Source: Diabrotica undecimpunctata
Taxonomy: Eukaryota; Arthropoda; Insecta; Coleoptera; Chrysomelidae
Length of the DNA stretch: 64,000 nt
NCBI RefSeq assembly: GCF_040954645.1
Contig: NC_092810.1
Coordinates: 76,726,660 to 76,790,659, forward strand
Direction of reading: 5' to 3'
The position numbers and the translations under genes were made by a program. Below are positions 10,355 through 22,497 of the stretch, piece after piece. Each line of letters opens with the position of its first letter. Within the stretch, counting starts at the first letter, position 1. A model generated the notes under the pieces. It made no database searches, was not told the origin of the DNA, and saw only the letters and a list, made by a program, of their open reading frames with translations.

Positions 10355-11479
10355 ATGGCAGTTCCACAATTTGACGTTAAAAATTTATGCATTCTTCCAA
10401 ATTTTGACGGAAATCCAAATGAATAACATCAATTTATTAAAGTTTCTACAATACTTCTAAACCATTATTATGACAGACTTGATGCAGCTAATATACAAAA
10501 CAAATTTTTGCTTCATGGTATTATCAGTAAATTAACAGGTAGAGCCAAGGAAGTTATATCTGTACCTATATGGATGCGAAAGTTGGGATGAAATAAAAAA
10601 CACATTAATTCAAAATTTTTGAGACCAGAGAGACGAAAATTAGCTTACAAGGGACCTAGTAAATTTAAGACAAGGCTCAACAGAATCTATTATGCATTTT
10701 TATGAAAAGATCATGGGACTTTTAAGCTGTATTATTAGTTATCTAGAATTACATACCGTAAATGCCGATATTAAAACGAGCAAACAAGAATTTTTCCGTC
10801 AACAATTTTTCCGTCAAGCTCTTACAACATTCTTAGCAGGCCTAAGAGAACTAATGTGCTCTGTTATCAGAGCAATGAGACCAGGAAGTTTATCCATGGC
10901 AATACAATACATACAGGAAGAAAATAATGTTCGATACCTTCAACATCAGGAAGAAGCGAAAATTATCAAGAATGCCGACCTCAGAGACAGCAGATGCCTG
11001 TACCTATCCAGAAACCATTGTATCAACAGCCAAATTTTGCACCTCCGCAATGGCAGCAACCAATGAGACAATTCTATCCGCAGAATCAGTTTCAGCAACC
11101 ACATCGGCAACAAAACTTCAACCAATTTAGACAAAATTCAAACCCTACAGCATTCAGGACCCAGAACCAGTCAAATGTATGGGCACCCAAACCCGGACAG
11201 TCAAAACAGCCTAGACCAACACCTATGAGCGGAATAACAGAAACCACAACCAGAGGCCGTCAAAATTTTACACCAAATTACCGAGCACAGCCAAAATTCA
11301 CCGTAGAAGAACTACAATATACAATGCCACGGAGACGAACAAGAAATGAATGCCAACTACAACGATTACTACGAACCTGAATACGACAATTTTCTACAAG
11401 ATACATACGAAAATCAACCTACCGAATACGAAGAAAACGTAAATTTTCGAGAAGACCCACTAGAAGCAATTGAAACGTA
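10355..11479 (+). pseudogene. Gypsy-A gag (17.6/297-type), degenerate
   Basis: Begins MAVPQFDVKNLCILPNFDG (the LP-x-F-x-G opening of gypsy/17.6-type gag). Stops at about 10424 and 10620 and a frameshift near 10575 interrupt it. The central open stretch 10692-11066 carries ESIMHFYEKIMGLL and LTTFLAGLREL, conserved capsid segments. The C-terminal third (10994-11380) is Gln/Asn/Pro-rich with no zinc knuckle, as usual for this group. No overlap signal to pol can be assigned. Confidence 0.65.
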
Positions 11480-11489
11480 ATTGAACTTC

Positions 11490-12501
11490 ATTCATTTCCC
11501 GACAAGAAGGAGCTACCCTACATCGAAATTTTTAGGCCTTCTTTACGACTTTTAATCGATACAGGATCCACAAAGTCATTTCTAAACCAGAAGTAGCTTC
11601 TTCATATTTTCCAAGTTACATAAAACATGAACCCTTTGTCGTCACATCAATTTTTCAAAATTATTCCCAAAAATTCAGAATTTACTTCTGACAGCAAAAT
11701 GAAATTTTATCTCTTTAAGTTTCACAAAACTGTTGATGGTCTTATTGGTCTCGACAATCTAAAACTCTTCGAAGCTCAATTAAACTTTCCCAAATCGCTT
11801 CTAGTTACAAAATATTCTACAATTCCGATTAAATATTACGAAAAAAACAAAACACAATTTTATTCCATTCATTTGGAAGCAAATTCTATTAGCTAAGTCA
11901 AAATTCCTGTCGAAGAAGAAAAAGGAACCATCATTATTCCAGCCCAAAAAGTGCAAGGCGTCGTAGTACGAGAAGTCCTTACTAACGCCGAGAACTACCT
12001 CGCCTGGACCGAAATTGCCAACTTCACGTCAGACCCCATTCATATTTCTCTTATGGAACCACTCGAAAGCAAGAAAATAGACATTCAAGATTTCCATATA
12101 TATTCCATGGAAACAACCTCCGGACCAGACTACAGACAAGATATCGGTGACTTAATTAAAACCGAACATCTTAACGAAGAAGAAGAGGAATAAGTTCGCC
12201 ACCTATGCCGAAAATTCTCCGATATATTTCACCAACCAGACACTCCTCTCAGTTATACTAACAAAGTTAAACACCACATCAGAACCAAAGATGAAGAGCC
12301 TGTATATACGAAATCATACCGGTATCCGTATGTGCACAAGGAAGAAGTAAAGAAACAAACCTCTTCAATGTTAGAGCAAGGGATCATTCGACCAAGCCAA
12401 TCGCCATGGTCCTTGCCCATTTGGGCCGTGGCAAAAAAACCAGATTCATCCGGTAAAATAAAGTGGAGGATAGTGGTAGATTATAGAAAGGTCAACGAGA
12501 A
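11490..12501 (+). pseudogene. Gypsy-A pol, protease to start of reverse transcriptase
   Basis: An aspartic protease motif LLIDTGSTKS (about 11550) is followed by spacer sequence and the RT N-terminus: EEPVYTKSYRYP, MLEQGIIRPSQSPW and KIKWRIVVDYRKVNEKT, the first RT blocks. Stops occur at about 11595, 11893 and 12192. The frame is cut at 12501 by Gypsy-B; RT resumes at 18,218 after a gap of roughly 200 coding bases. Same orientation as gag. Confidence 0.75.
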
Positions 12502-12896
12502 GACCCGGACAGAGAGACTTCCGTAGTGAGGATTATACTCTGTTCTCAATCAAGCAGAACCCGTGGCTATCGTGCATTGAACGTTACCGTCAACTCTGAC
12601 TCAGAGTATAGCGTGGATCTGCACAACCGAATATTTCGATTGCGAGTGCGTTTGGCGCTTTCGCTGGATTGAGGTGGAAGCGAGTATAAGTCTGCTTGCG
12701 ATTGAATTCGCGTATTCCATTTTTTTGTTAGTAATAATAATTTTTCATTTACAGGCGTCCGCCGGAGAATTCACTCTCGCGGGATCCAGACGGGGGAATA
12801 CATTTTATTTTTATTTTTGTATATACGTTGAAATTAATAGATTTATTTTTATTTCAACCTGTGTTTTACTGAGTCTGTCGCTTCGAAAGAGCTACA
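12502..12896 (+). repeat. Gypsy-B 5' LTR, truncated (U3 and TATA missing)
   Basis: Matches 17,739-18,151 of the intact LTR but lacks its first about 190 bp, including TATTTAAG, and has a small deletion just before the PBS (GCTACAAAC instead of GCTACCCGTTACATAC). Confidence 0.9.
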
Positions 12897-12951
12897 AACT
12901 GGCGCCCGAGCAAAATTGAGGAAGTGCTAAAAGAGACCGAAAATTAATAAC

Positions 12952-13950
12952 ATGCCGACAGATAAAGATACAGACTCAGTAACAGGTACATCGTGGATAA
13001 ACCGCCTTTGCAAAGAGGAATTGCAGAGCGAAGCCGGAAAATGCGGCTTAGATCCCAAGGGAACCGTCGACGAATTGAGAGTACGACTCAGAACCTATTT
13101 TAAAGATCGCGAGGAAGCGACAGGAACAATCCCAAAAGAAAAAACTTCCAAGGGAGCAGAATCCGACACACTGACCCAGGAAATTTTGATCATACGAAGA
13201 CAATTACAGGAATTAACAATACCGAAACAAATTGGGCAATCAGAATTGCTAAATCAAGTACGAAAGTGAAACACACACTTCGACAAGAAACATTCGGATG
13301 CAATAGAATTCTTAGAGAGGATAGACAAATTAAGCTTGGCCTACGAGATCGATAAACAAGATCTACTAAGAGCATTACCAGAATTGTTAGGAGACCACGC
13401 ATTGTTATGGTACCGAAACAATAACAAAAATTGGAAGTCGTGGACAGATTTCAGCGAAGATTTTAAAAAAGCTTTCTATCCCAGAGGATATTTGCTACAA
13501 CTAGAGGAGCAAATCCAAAACAGAAAACAGAGACAAAACGAACCAGTGGATAGATATATCACGGAGATTCAAACATTAATCAGACGAGAAGGATCTTTTT
13601 CCAGAAACCAAGAACTCGAAAGGATATACAAAAATTTATTACCAGAATATAAGCTTTATGCTCGCCACCGGGATTTCGGAAACTTAGCCGAATTACAAGA
13701 TTTCGCTCAAGAATACGAAGCTTTAGAAGACGAAAAGACCCGAGCAAATCAGATTTGTCGTGGAAACTATAGACGTACGGACCAAGCAGAGTACGATGCC
13801 AAAACGACATGCTTTAGATGCAAGTTACCAGGTCACAGCCGTAAAAACTGCAAAAACCCATGGAACAAGTTTTGTTTGCGTTGCGGCAGAGAAGGGCTTT
13901 ACAGCAGCGACTGCTGTTTCAGGCATCAGGGAAACGAGTTTCCCTGATGA
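12952..13950 (+). pseudogene. Gypsy-B gag with SAP-like N-terminus and zinc knuckles
   Basis: Starts MPTDKDTDSVTGTSW. Residues about 24-50 (EELQSEAGKCGLDPKGTVDEL...) resemble a SAP helix-extension-helix motif. A frameshift at about 13,265 leads into the capsid-like part (ALLWYRNNNKNWKSWTDF, EDFKKAFYPRG), followed by CFRCKLPGHSRKNC (CCHC) and a second, degraded knuckle CLRCGREG...C. One frameshift, otherwise open for about 330 aa. SAP motifs in gag are uncommon enough to note. Confidence 0.75.
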
Positions 13951-13999
13951 AACAAGGAGTCGTCCCAGTCTGTATGGCAAGATTCGACTCCATTCGTTT

Positions 14000-14382
14000 T
14001 CACTGTTACACAGCCAGCAAGCAATGACGTTCGACTGTTTGCATCACTGAAAATAGGGCAAAGAACATACAGAGCGCTCATCGATACAGGAACCACTAAA
14101 AATTATGTTGGGGATAGAATAGCTCAGATATATAAGGACTCTCTAGATAGCTACAGCGGAAGAACAAGACTAGCAAATGGATCGTCAATGGAGCTTAACC
14201 AGAAGTTGACAATTGACTGCGAGATCGATAAGTTACAAACCCGACAAACATTCATAGTAATGCCAGGGTTGACGGAAGACGCCTTACTAGGAGTGGAATT
14301 CCTCAGGAACCATTCTATCGAACTTAAATTCATACGACCAAACAATACATACAACATCAAGAAGAGACATGTAACACTTTAA
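14000..14382 (+). pseudogene. Gypsy-B protease
   Basis: LIDTGTTKNYVGD (about 14,080) is the aspartic protease active site, followed by the second conserved block (DALLGVEFL, about 14,280). The end at 14,380 is followed by frame changes before RT. Confidence 0.75.
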
Positions 14383-17091
14383 AATACTCCACTCAAAATA
14401 AGGAGTTAGAAAGATTCCTAAGAAAAGAACTAAGGGAGTTTGAGAACAACAGGACCCACCAACTTAATAAAACACGAAATAAAATTGAAGAAAAGGTGTC
14501 CAGTCAAACAGCCTTATAGGCGACACAATCCCGCAATGCTACAGATCATCAACCAATAAGTGGACAAGATGATAAAAGAAGGAACCATCGAACCCTCCAC
14601 AAGTGGCTAGAGTTCACCGATTGTACTAGTTAGGAAAAAGGATAACTCGTACAGATTTTGCATTGACTTTAGAAAAGTCAACGAACTATCAGATAAGGAC
14701 GCATATCCGTTACCCAGAATATCGGAAATTCTGGATAGACTTATGGAAGCAAATTTTATCTCAACCCTCGATTTGAAACAGGAATATTTTCAAATATCCC
14801 TAGAAGAAGCAAGCCTGCCCAGTGACAGCATTCAGCGTACCCGGAAAAGGCCATTTTCAGTTCAAAACCACGCCATTTGGACTGCATTCCACAGGAGCAA
14901 CTTTCCAACACCTACTGGATAAGGTAATACCTCCCGATATGGAATTCGCGTTTGCCCACTTGGATGATATCGTAGTAATATCTAAAACGCTCCAAGACCA
15001 TTTAAATCACCTACATGAAGTCTTCCGAAGACTGAAAGAGGCCAGATTACAGCTGAACTTCGAGAAATGCACATTTTGCCAGTCAAAACTCAGATACTTA
15101 TGACATGTGGTTGGAGCAGAAGGAATAAAAACTGACCCGGAGAAAACCAACGCTATAACTGAACTTGCAGCACCGAGAAATGTGCGTCAACTCCGCCGGT
15201 TCCTAGGAATAACATCATGGTACCGCCGATTCATAGAGAACTATTCGACATTAGCAAGACCGCTAAACATGCTTCTGAAGAAGAAGATAAGATGGAAATG
15301 GACCGATAAGCAGGAAAACGCGTTTGAGGAGCTTAAATCAAAACTTACATTGGCTCCAGTATTAGCATGCCCCGATTTTTCGAAAACATTTTACCTGCAA
15401 ACAGATGCGTCGAACTGCGGACTTAGGGTTGCACTAACACAGAAATACGACGGCCAGGATAAAGTAATCGCATATGCTAGTCGAACCCTCACACCGGCCG
15501 AAACAAAATATTACACAACGGAAAAAGAATGTCTATCCATCGTGTACGGGATAAAGCAAATGAGGCCATATATAGAAGGATATAATTTTAAGGTCATATC
15601 AGACCATCAGTCCCTCAAATGGCTGAAGAACCTTAAAACCCCTCAGGTCGGTTAGCCAGGTGGAGTTTAGAACTGCAACAGTACGATTTCGAGGTAATAT
15701 ATAGAAAGGGAGTCCTCAACAAGGTAGCAGACGCTTTGTCACAACCACAAGAAAACCAGAACGAAGAACCAGAGTTGGAATTATTAGCATCAGAGCTGGA
15801 ATCATGCAGTTGGTACGATAATTTATACAGGAATGTACTCCAGAACCCAGACGATTTCCCGGATTTACAAATATCAAACGGAAAATTATATAAACACATT
15901 TGGAGCAACCGTAATTTAGCCGACCCAGAGTTTAATAACCCATAGAAATTATGCGTACTAAGATATAAAAGGAAAAATATTTTGGAGGAAAACCATGACT
16001 CGACCACAGCAGGCCATTTAGGAATTGCAAAAATAATTTGCCGAATAGCACAGAAGTACTATTGGCCTAAGATGTTCAAACAAATTGCATATTACGTTAG
16101 AGCCTGTACGAAGTGCCTCCAATATAAACCGTCTCAAATGCAACCAGCCGGGAAAATGCAACCGTCTACTGTAGAAAACCCTTGGCATACTATCTCAGTT
16201 GATTTAATGGGACCATTTCCAAGATCTGCAAAAAGGAACATTTTCTTAAGTCATGCAAGATCGGTTTACCAAATGGGTCGTCGCCTAGCCGATAAGAGCA
16301 GCATCTACGAACTCCATCATCGATACTCTACGATCAAAGGTAGTCATGCAGTTCGGTATCCCGAAGAAAATCATCTCGGACAACGGCGCGCAGTTCACAA
16401 GCGGCAATTGTAAGGCGTTCCTAAAGTCCTATAACATAAATCACATTTTAACACCGCCGTACTCACCTCAATGCAATCCAGTAGAACGAATGAACAAAGT
16501 ACTGAAAACGATGATAGCTACTTACGTGGAGGATAACCATAAAGACTGGGACAAATTCATACCAGAATTCTGCTACGCCATAAATTCGCCAAGACACGAT
16601 TCAACAGGATTTTCACCAGCGCTTCTTAATTTCGGAAGAGAATTAGACACAACAGAGGCGACAAACGGCCAAGGTATACAGGGGTATGCAGAGAACTTAA
16701 ACAAGTTAGAAGCGTTAAGAGAATTGGCAAAAGTGCACATGGAACACGCTTTCGAGGACCAAAAGAAACATTACGATCTAAGACGAAGAGACTAGAGGCT
16801 TCATCCAGGAGATCGAGTCATGAAAAAGACATCATCAAAGTCCTCAGTCAAAGACGTCATAGAAAACACCATCTATCATCGGCTAGTGCAGCTTTCACCA
16901 GAAAACTAGCGCCAAAGTACTCAGGACCATACATAGTAACATCAGTGATATCACCAGTAATAGTAAAACTGAAATTGGCCGATAGTAGTAGCCGCAAGCA
17001 GATGACGGCACATGTAAAAGATTTAAAACCATGGGAGGGGGGAGATGTTACTACAGAAATCCAATCCCCACCACAATCAAACGGTATTTAA
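14383..17091 (+). pseudogene. Gypsy-B reverse transcriptase, RNase H and integrase
   Basis: RT blocks: FCIDFRKVNELSDKD (14,650), TTPFGLHSTGATFQHLL (14,870), AHLDDIVVIS (14,955; both Asp present). RNase H: LQTDASNCGLRVAL (15,400), SDHQSLKWLKNL (15,600). Integrase: HHCC-type region with GHLG...CTKC (16,005-16,130), VDLMGPFPR (16,200), ISDNGAQFTSGN (16,370), NPVERMNKVLK (16,480). A chromodomain-free C-terminus ends near 17,091. Stops/frameshifts at about 14,610, 15,100, 15,650, 15,943, 16,240 and 16,795. Confidence 0.85.
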
Positions 17092-17134
17092 GTGGCAATG
17101 CTAGCAAGCAGAATTCAGTTCATCCACATCAAAC

Positions 17135-17494
17135 ATGGAAGACGTACTAGAGATACCGAAAGAGATGACACCTCTGGGAACGCCAGAGAGACCCGGACTG
17201 CCCGTGACACCAGGGAAAAACGCGGAGAGGATCCTGAAGAGGTTTCATGAACTATTCGGTACACCACCAACCCCACCAAGGAAGAAGAGCGTACCTGATA
17301 CTCCAACAGGACCAGAAGCCCAATCCGAGTCCACTCCAGGAGAACCTGAACCCGGGAAAAACTCCGATCTCGTAGAGATCGTCCAAAAGCACCTGATCGA
17401 GAGGGGGACTAAAAGATACCGGATATGGTTTAACAACGGGAAGAAAATTGCGGTAAAGATACCGCGAGGGATAGATGGCATCACTAGGCTGTAG
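17135..17494 (+). CDS. Gypsy-B ORF3 (envelope position), unknown 119-aa protein
   Basis: Starts MEDVLEIPKEMTPLGTPERP and is open for 119 codons, while gag and pol around it are broken. Composition: Pro/Thr/Glu-rich N-terminal two thirds with repeated TPxxP motifs, then a compact basic C-terminus (RYRIWFNNGKKIAVKIPRGIDG). No signal peptide, transmembrane segment or cysteine pattern is visible, so it is not an obvious envelope. It lies 44 bp after pol and 42 bp before the polypurine tract, the usual site of accessory ORFs. No function can be assigned. Confidence 0.55.
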   Translation: MEDVLEIPKEMTPLGTPERPGLPVTPGKNAERILKRFHELFGTPPTPPRKKSVPDTPTGPEAQSESTPGEPEPGKNSDLVEIVQKHLIERGTKRYRIWFNNGKKIAVKIPRGIDGITRL

Positions 17495-17535
17495 ACATCA
17501 TACACAAAAAAAAGGTAAGTTAATTTTTTTTTTCC

Positions 17536-17548
17536 AAAGAGAAGGGTG
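17536..17548 (+). other. Polypurine tract of Gypsy-B
   Basis: AAAGAGAAGGG precedes the 3' LTR, which starts TGTAACG at 17,549. This is the expected plus-strand primer for reverse transcription. Confidence 0.8.
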
Positions 17549-18151
17549 TGTAACGATGTGCTGAACGTTCAATAGTTCGAACCGTGGGTGTGTCGATAAT
17601 CATGCATCCATTTCCACGACGAGACGACGAGGTGGAGTTCGGAGCGGCTATTTAAGACGAGCGACTGGCGGAATTAAATGAGTCTTGTGGCTAACGCTCT
17701 AGGCTCCCTGGCTCGCTGGTGTATTGAATCTGCGAGCCGACCCGGACAGAGAGACTTCCGTAGTGAGGATTATACTCTGTCCTCAATCAAGCAGAACCCG
17801 TGGCTATCGTGCATTGAACGTTACCGTCAACTCTGACTCAGAGTATAGCGTGGATCTGCACAACCGAATATTTCGATTGCGAGTGCGTTTGGCGCTTTCG
17901 CTGGATTGAGGTGGAAGCGAGTATAAGTAGTATAAGTCTGCGTGCGATTGAATTTGCGTATTCCATTTTTTTTTGTTAGTAATAATAATTTTTCTTTTAC
18001 AGGCGTCCGCCGGGGAATTCACTCTCGCGGGATCCAGACGGGGGAATACATTTTATTTTTATTTTTGTATATACGTTGAAATTAGTAGATTTATTTTTAT
18101 TTCAACCTGTTTTTTACTGAGTCTGTCGCTTCGAAAGAGCTACCCGTTACA
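17549..18151 (+). repeat. Gypsy-B 3' LTR, complete
   Basis: 603 bp, beginning TGTAACG and ending CGTTACA, a 7-bp perfect inverted end. A TATTTAAG TATA-like box is at 17,649. The following ACTGGCGCCCTAGC repeats the PBS found after the 5' LTR. Confidence 0.9.
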
Positions 18152-18217
18152 TACTGGCGCCCTAGCAAAATTGAGGAAGTGCTAAAAGAGACCGAAAATT
18201 AATAACATGCCGACAGA

Positions 18218-19179
18218 ATATTTTATATAGAATATTTAAGAATTCCATTTGGACTTAAGAACGCTCCGTCCACGTTCCAACGTATGATGGACAACGGATT
18301 GAAGGGACTTCAAGGAGAAATATGTCTCGTCTATATGGATGACGTAATAGTATATTCAACATCACTACAGGAACACATAGTAAATTTCACAAAAGTATTT
18401 CAACGACTAAGTGAAGCCCGACTAAAATTCCAAGTCGACAAATGCGAATTCTTAAAAAAACAAGTTAATTTTCTGGGACATGTAGTCACACAAGAAGGAA
18501 TAAAACCGAATCCAGCAAAAATTGAAGCAATAGAAAAATATTCAATACCGAAAACAGCAAAAGAAATAAGAGGATTTCTTGGAGTACTGGGATATTACAA
18601 GAAGTTTATTCGAGACTTCGCAAAAATCACAAAACCTCCAACGAGATGCTTGAAAAAAGATGCAAAGATCGAACATACACCCGAATTCGTAGAATGCTTT
18701 GAAACGTGCAGGAAATTATTAATGAATGCGCCGATATTGCAATATCCAGATTTTTCCAAACCGTTTAACCTCACAACGGATGCCAGCAACTTCGCTATCG
18801 GAGCAGTACTTTCCCAAGGACCAATTGGAGGACACTAAATGAAACCGAAACCAAGTACTCCACAATAGAAAAGGAAATGTTAGCAATGGTGTGGGCAACT
18901 AAGTATTTCCGACCCTACCTATTTGGAAGAAAATTTAAAATACTTTCAGATCACCGTCCCTTGCAATATCTATTTTTCCTAAAGGAACCCAACTCCAAAC
19001 TAGTACGTTGGAGATTAAAATTAGAAGAATTTGACTACGAAGTAATTTACAAAAAAGGCAAAGTTAGTACAAATTCGGACGCACTGTCTCGAATCGAAAT
19101 ACACACAAAGGAAACTAAGGACATCGATTCACAAAATAAGGAAGTTATTTCTTCCTTATTAGAATTAAGGAAGCTATAG
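18218..19179 (+). pseudogene. Gypsy-A pol continued: reverse transcriptase and RNase H
   Basis: Resumes at IEYLRIPFGLKNAPSTFQRMM and contains VYMDDVIVYS (both catalytic Asp, 18,335), [40 protein letters not shown] (RNase H Asp, 18,780), then after a stop near 18,836 [20 protein letters not shown] and SDALSRI at the RNase H end. Integrase and 3' LTR are absent: the element is truncated at about 19,180. Collinear with 11,490-12,501. Confidence 0.85.
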
Positions 19180-20690
19180 TTAAAATTTGTGCAATTATTA
19201 TTATTATATTATTATTATTTTCATTCAATTCCTTGTTCCTATTGTGCAATTTAATAATATTCATATCAATAAATATTCTACCGAGAAAAAGACGTTGTCA
19301 CGTAAAATCTTCGCCCGTAAAACCGACTTTACAGGCAACCGATTTTTTTAAATTGATTTTACTTTCATTCTTATTTCTACCAGCTCCTATGTCTTTCTCT
19401 CCGTGCGATTTCCTTTTCTTTTATCTGTTAATGTTGGTCGTCCATTCACTCTCGTCATTACTCTGTCCCGTTTCTTTTTCACTGCCATTCTCCTCCACTG
19501 TTTCACCTATGTCCTCGTTTTCCCCTTACTTCTTCTCCTTTGACTGCTCATTTTTCTCCTTCTGACTGTCCTTTTCTTCTTCTTACGCTAATGTCGCTAG
19601 TCTCTCTTCGCTTATATCCTCAATAGACTCCCCTACCCCTATACTTACCTTCTTTTTTATTAAATATTTTTCTCGAAAATTTTAAACACTAAAGTGACGT
19701 TCATTTCCCTCGAATTAAATTAACCAGCGTTATAATATTTCACTGACATAGTGGCAACAGGTTTAGTTAGATGCAGCAGAATTTTAAAACCTATAAAATA
19801 ATAAAATATTGTGTATAGATTAAAAATCTGCTAAAAGTCTTAGAATCATATATTTTTTGTAACCAAGAAAAGTAAGTATATGTAGCTATTTTTACTATTT
19901 ACGTTTATGTTTCTAAAATAAAGGTAGCGTTATTTCTATCAAGGAACCAGTAAATGTCGTGTATAGAAATAGTATATCACCATATTGCGATTGTATATCT
20001 AAACAAGTTTAAAAAATTAAAATTTTTTATTTTATTTGGAAGTATATTAAAAACTTTGGTCCGAGGTAAGTAAACTATTTCTGTGTTTTTGAAAACATAA
20101 AGAAAAAGATTTGTATGAGAAAAAACAAAATTCGTTTTTAGAGATGAATTTTATCGGATAATACAATTTAAATAAAAATTTTATATATGAAAGATAAGTG
20201 AATCACTTGAATTAATCATTAAAAACGTTAAAATTTCAAAGAGATTGATTTTGAAATAACATAATATTACTTCCGTAGTAAATAAATGGTTTTCTACAGA
20301 TAGCTGGAAATATGTGTACTTATTATAAATGTTGTTTATCACCATATAGATAAGGCGAAAAGCTCGGGTTCGTTCGGAAAAATATTTCAGTTAGATTTTT
20401 TGCATATTTACTTTCATAACATACCCCAAAATTAGGTTCAAGAGGTCGCCTAGGCGAAAAGTTGTTCAATTTTTTTTAAACAAATTGTAATAATCAATTT
20501 TTTCCGTCCGGACAATTTTTTTTTTATTTTTTGGACCATTAAAAATTATTGGAAAAAACGCAAAATACGATTTTCAAGACTCAAAAACATAACTAAAAAA
20601 ATATTTTTTAAATTCACCAAAAATCTTGTTCTATCATTTCCTGCTAAGTATTTTGGCTATTTTTGAATAGCTCACAAGAATGCGCTTGAA
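19180..20690. other. AT-rich region, no gene
   Basis: No supported coding frame. It includes a short (ATT)n run at about 19,195-19,220, a pyrimidine-rich segment at about 19,370-19,620, and AT-rich DNA with homopolymers. No LTR, transposase or RNA gene was recognised. Confidence 0.5.
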
Positions 20691-20704
20691 GCTCACAAGA
20701 TGGC

Positions 20705-20950
20705 GACTGACATCTGTCAACTGTCAATTCTTCTTCTTTTTATTAACCAGTCTGAAGTTTTCTGTCTGAAGAAGCACTCTTCTTCTTCTTTTTCGTCTGC
20801 CAATTCTTTTTCTGTTTGTCTGTCAATTCTTCTTCTTTTTGGCTGCCAATTTTTCTTCTTTTCGTCTGTCAATTTTTCTTGTTTTCGTCTGTCACAATTC
20901 TTCTTCTGTTCGTCTGTCAATTCTTCTTCTGTTGTCTGTCAATTTTACTG
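20705..20950 (+). repeat. Pyrimidine-rich minisatellite (about 27-30 bp unit)
   Basis: About eight variable units around CTGTCAATTCTTCTTCTTTT and TTCGTCTGTCAATTC. The open frames across it on both strands are low-complexity and not taken as genes. Confidence 0.8.
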
Positions 20951-20989
20951 AATAAACGGTGGTTATTTTTACATTAAATCAATTTACGA

Positions 20990-21190
20990 GTTATTAAATA
21001 AAAAAAGTCTTCCTTATGTGGGATTCGATCCGACGTCTCGATAGCTTTGAATAAAAAAGGTATAGACGTAAAGTCGTTTAACATAATACTGATATCAAAG
21101 GTTTAGATTGTATAAATCAAGCGTTTAATACTAAAAGAATTGGGCAAACAAATTGATGAAAGCACATAAAGCATGTTGATTATTAATTCG
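20990..21190. other. Intergenic, weak tRNA-like box B
   Basis: A box B-like GGATCGAATCCC on the minus strand (plus 21,022-21,033) followed by a T-rich run resembles the 3' part of the tRNA-like units at 4.2 kb, but no box A is convincing. No gene seen. Confidence 0.3.
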
Positions 21191-21193
21191 ACA

Positions 21194-22497
21194 TTACATA
21201 AATGAGTCCCACTGGGCCCAATACGTCTTAACTACTGAGCATAGGTTTGATATTTCTTGCCAAGGTGGTCGACGGTTTTCTTCTTTCCATTTTCGAATTT
21301 TCTGTATAACTGGATCTCTTTCTTGTTCTTCCCTGATCTTAGTAGGCGTCCAGTCGTCGTTGACCATCGTTGTTCTTAGCACTGCTGCTTCCTTGGATTC
21401 TGTTTTGTTGCAGTGAGAACACTCTGCTGGGCATGGCCTTCTGGAAAGAGAATCAGCGTTTCTATGGCAACTCCGGCCCGGTGCTCAATCTTGAAATCGT
21501 ATTCTTGGAGTCGTTCGATCCATCTGGCTATCTGACCCTCTGGATTCTTAAACTGCGTCAACCATTTAAGGGCGGCATGGTCGGTTCGGATTAGAAACTT
21601 CCTTCCGTAGAGGTATTGATAAAAGTGCTCTACTGATTTCACTACTGCTAGAAGTTCTCTTCTCGTGACGCAATAATTCCGCTCAGGTTTTGAGAGAACT
21701 TTACTAAAATATCCGAGGACTCGTTCCTGTCCTCCTTGAATCTGAGACAGCACTCCTCCAATTCCGACATTACTTGCATCTGTATCTAAGGCAGAGCTCC
21801 TTCTGGCAGTGGATACCCTAAAATTGGTGCTGTGATTAAATGCTTTTTTAAGGTCTCAAAGTCATTTTGACAGTTTGTATCCCAGCGGTAGTCTCTTGCT
21901 TCCTCTGTAAGTCGCGTTAATGGCTTAGCGATATCTGCAAACTTCTTAATAAACCTGCGGTAGTAAGTACATAGTCCAAGAAAATTTCTCACTTGATGTT
22001 TGTCCGTTGGTACTGGCCATTCCTTAATGGAATCGATTTTTCCCTTATCCACGGCCACTTCTTCTTTACTGACTATATGACCCAGATAATTGACTTTACC
22101 TTGAAATAGCTGGCACTTCTTGGGGTTTAACATCAATAGCTTTAAGTCGATTTAAAACGTTTTCTAAATTCTTCAGATGGTCTTCAAATGTCTCCCCCAA
22201 GACGATTATGTCATCCAGGTAAACCAGGCATTTTTCCAAGATAATCCTCTCAACACATTTTCCATAAGCCTCTCAAACGTCGCAGGAGCATTACAGAGTC
22301 CAAATGGCATAACGTTGAATTGCCACAATCCAGATCCTGTGGTGAAGGCTGTCTTCTCTTTATCTACTGGGTCCATTTCTACCTGCCAGTATCCAGACTT
22401 CAAATTCAAAGTAGAAAATAATTTACTTCCAGCCAATGTGTCCAATGTATCGTCTATCCGAGGCAGAGGATAATTATCTTTCTTGGTAACGTTGTTC
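21194..22497 (-). pseudogene. Gypsy-C pol, RT C-terminal part and RNase H
   Basis: Minus strand, 5' to 3': STLNLKSGYWQVEMD and MPFGLCNAPATFERLME (22,400-22,270), catalytic box region WFTWMT (degenerate; a frameshift follows), LGHIVSKEEVAVD, FLGLCTYYRRFIKKFADIAKPL, then RNase H KVLSKPERNYCVTRRELLAVV and IRTDHAALKWLTQFKNPEG. It stops at KTYWAQWDS (21,194); integrase is missing. The upstream half lies beyond the RTE insertion, at 24,362 and higher. Confidence 0.85.

Larger units (their letters stand above)
12502..18217 (+). mobile_element. Gypsy-B, Ty3/Gypsy element nested in Gypsy-A, longer than one unit
   Basis: Order: partial LTR (12,502-12,896), PBS (TGGCGCCCGAGC at 12,899), gag, pol, ORF3, PPT, full LTR (17,549-18,151), then a second PBS and leader to the first codons of gag (18,217). 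A block of about 460-480 bp (GACCCGGACAGAG... to ...CATGCCGACAGA) is therefore present at both ends (12,502-12,962 and 17,739-18,217). There is no short target duplication, and about 200 bp of Gypsy-A RT is missing at the join. The gag N-terminus carries a SAP-like motif. Many stops and frameshifts make it inactive. Confidence 0.85.

Noticed and set aside
17245..17505. Minus-strand frame opposite Gypsy-B ORF3
   Set aside because: Mirror of a Pro/Gly-rich coding region; no independent support.
19233..19565. Open frame of about 110 codons rich in Ser/Phe/Leu
   Set aside because: Pyrimidine-rich low complexity with no motif; likely chance.
20700..20951. Frames on both strands in the 20.7-kb region
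   Set aside because: They translate a minisatellite unit; low complexity on both strands.
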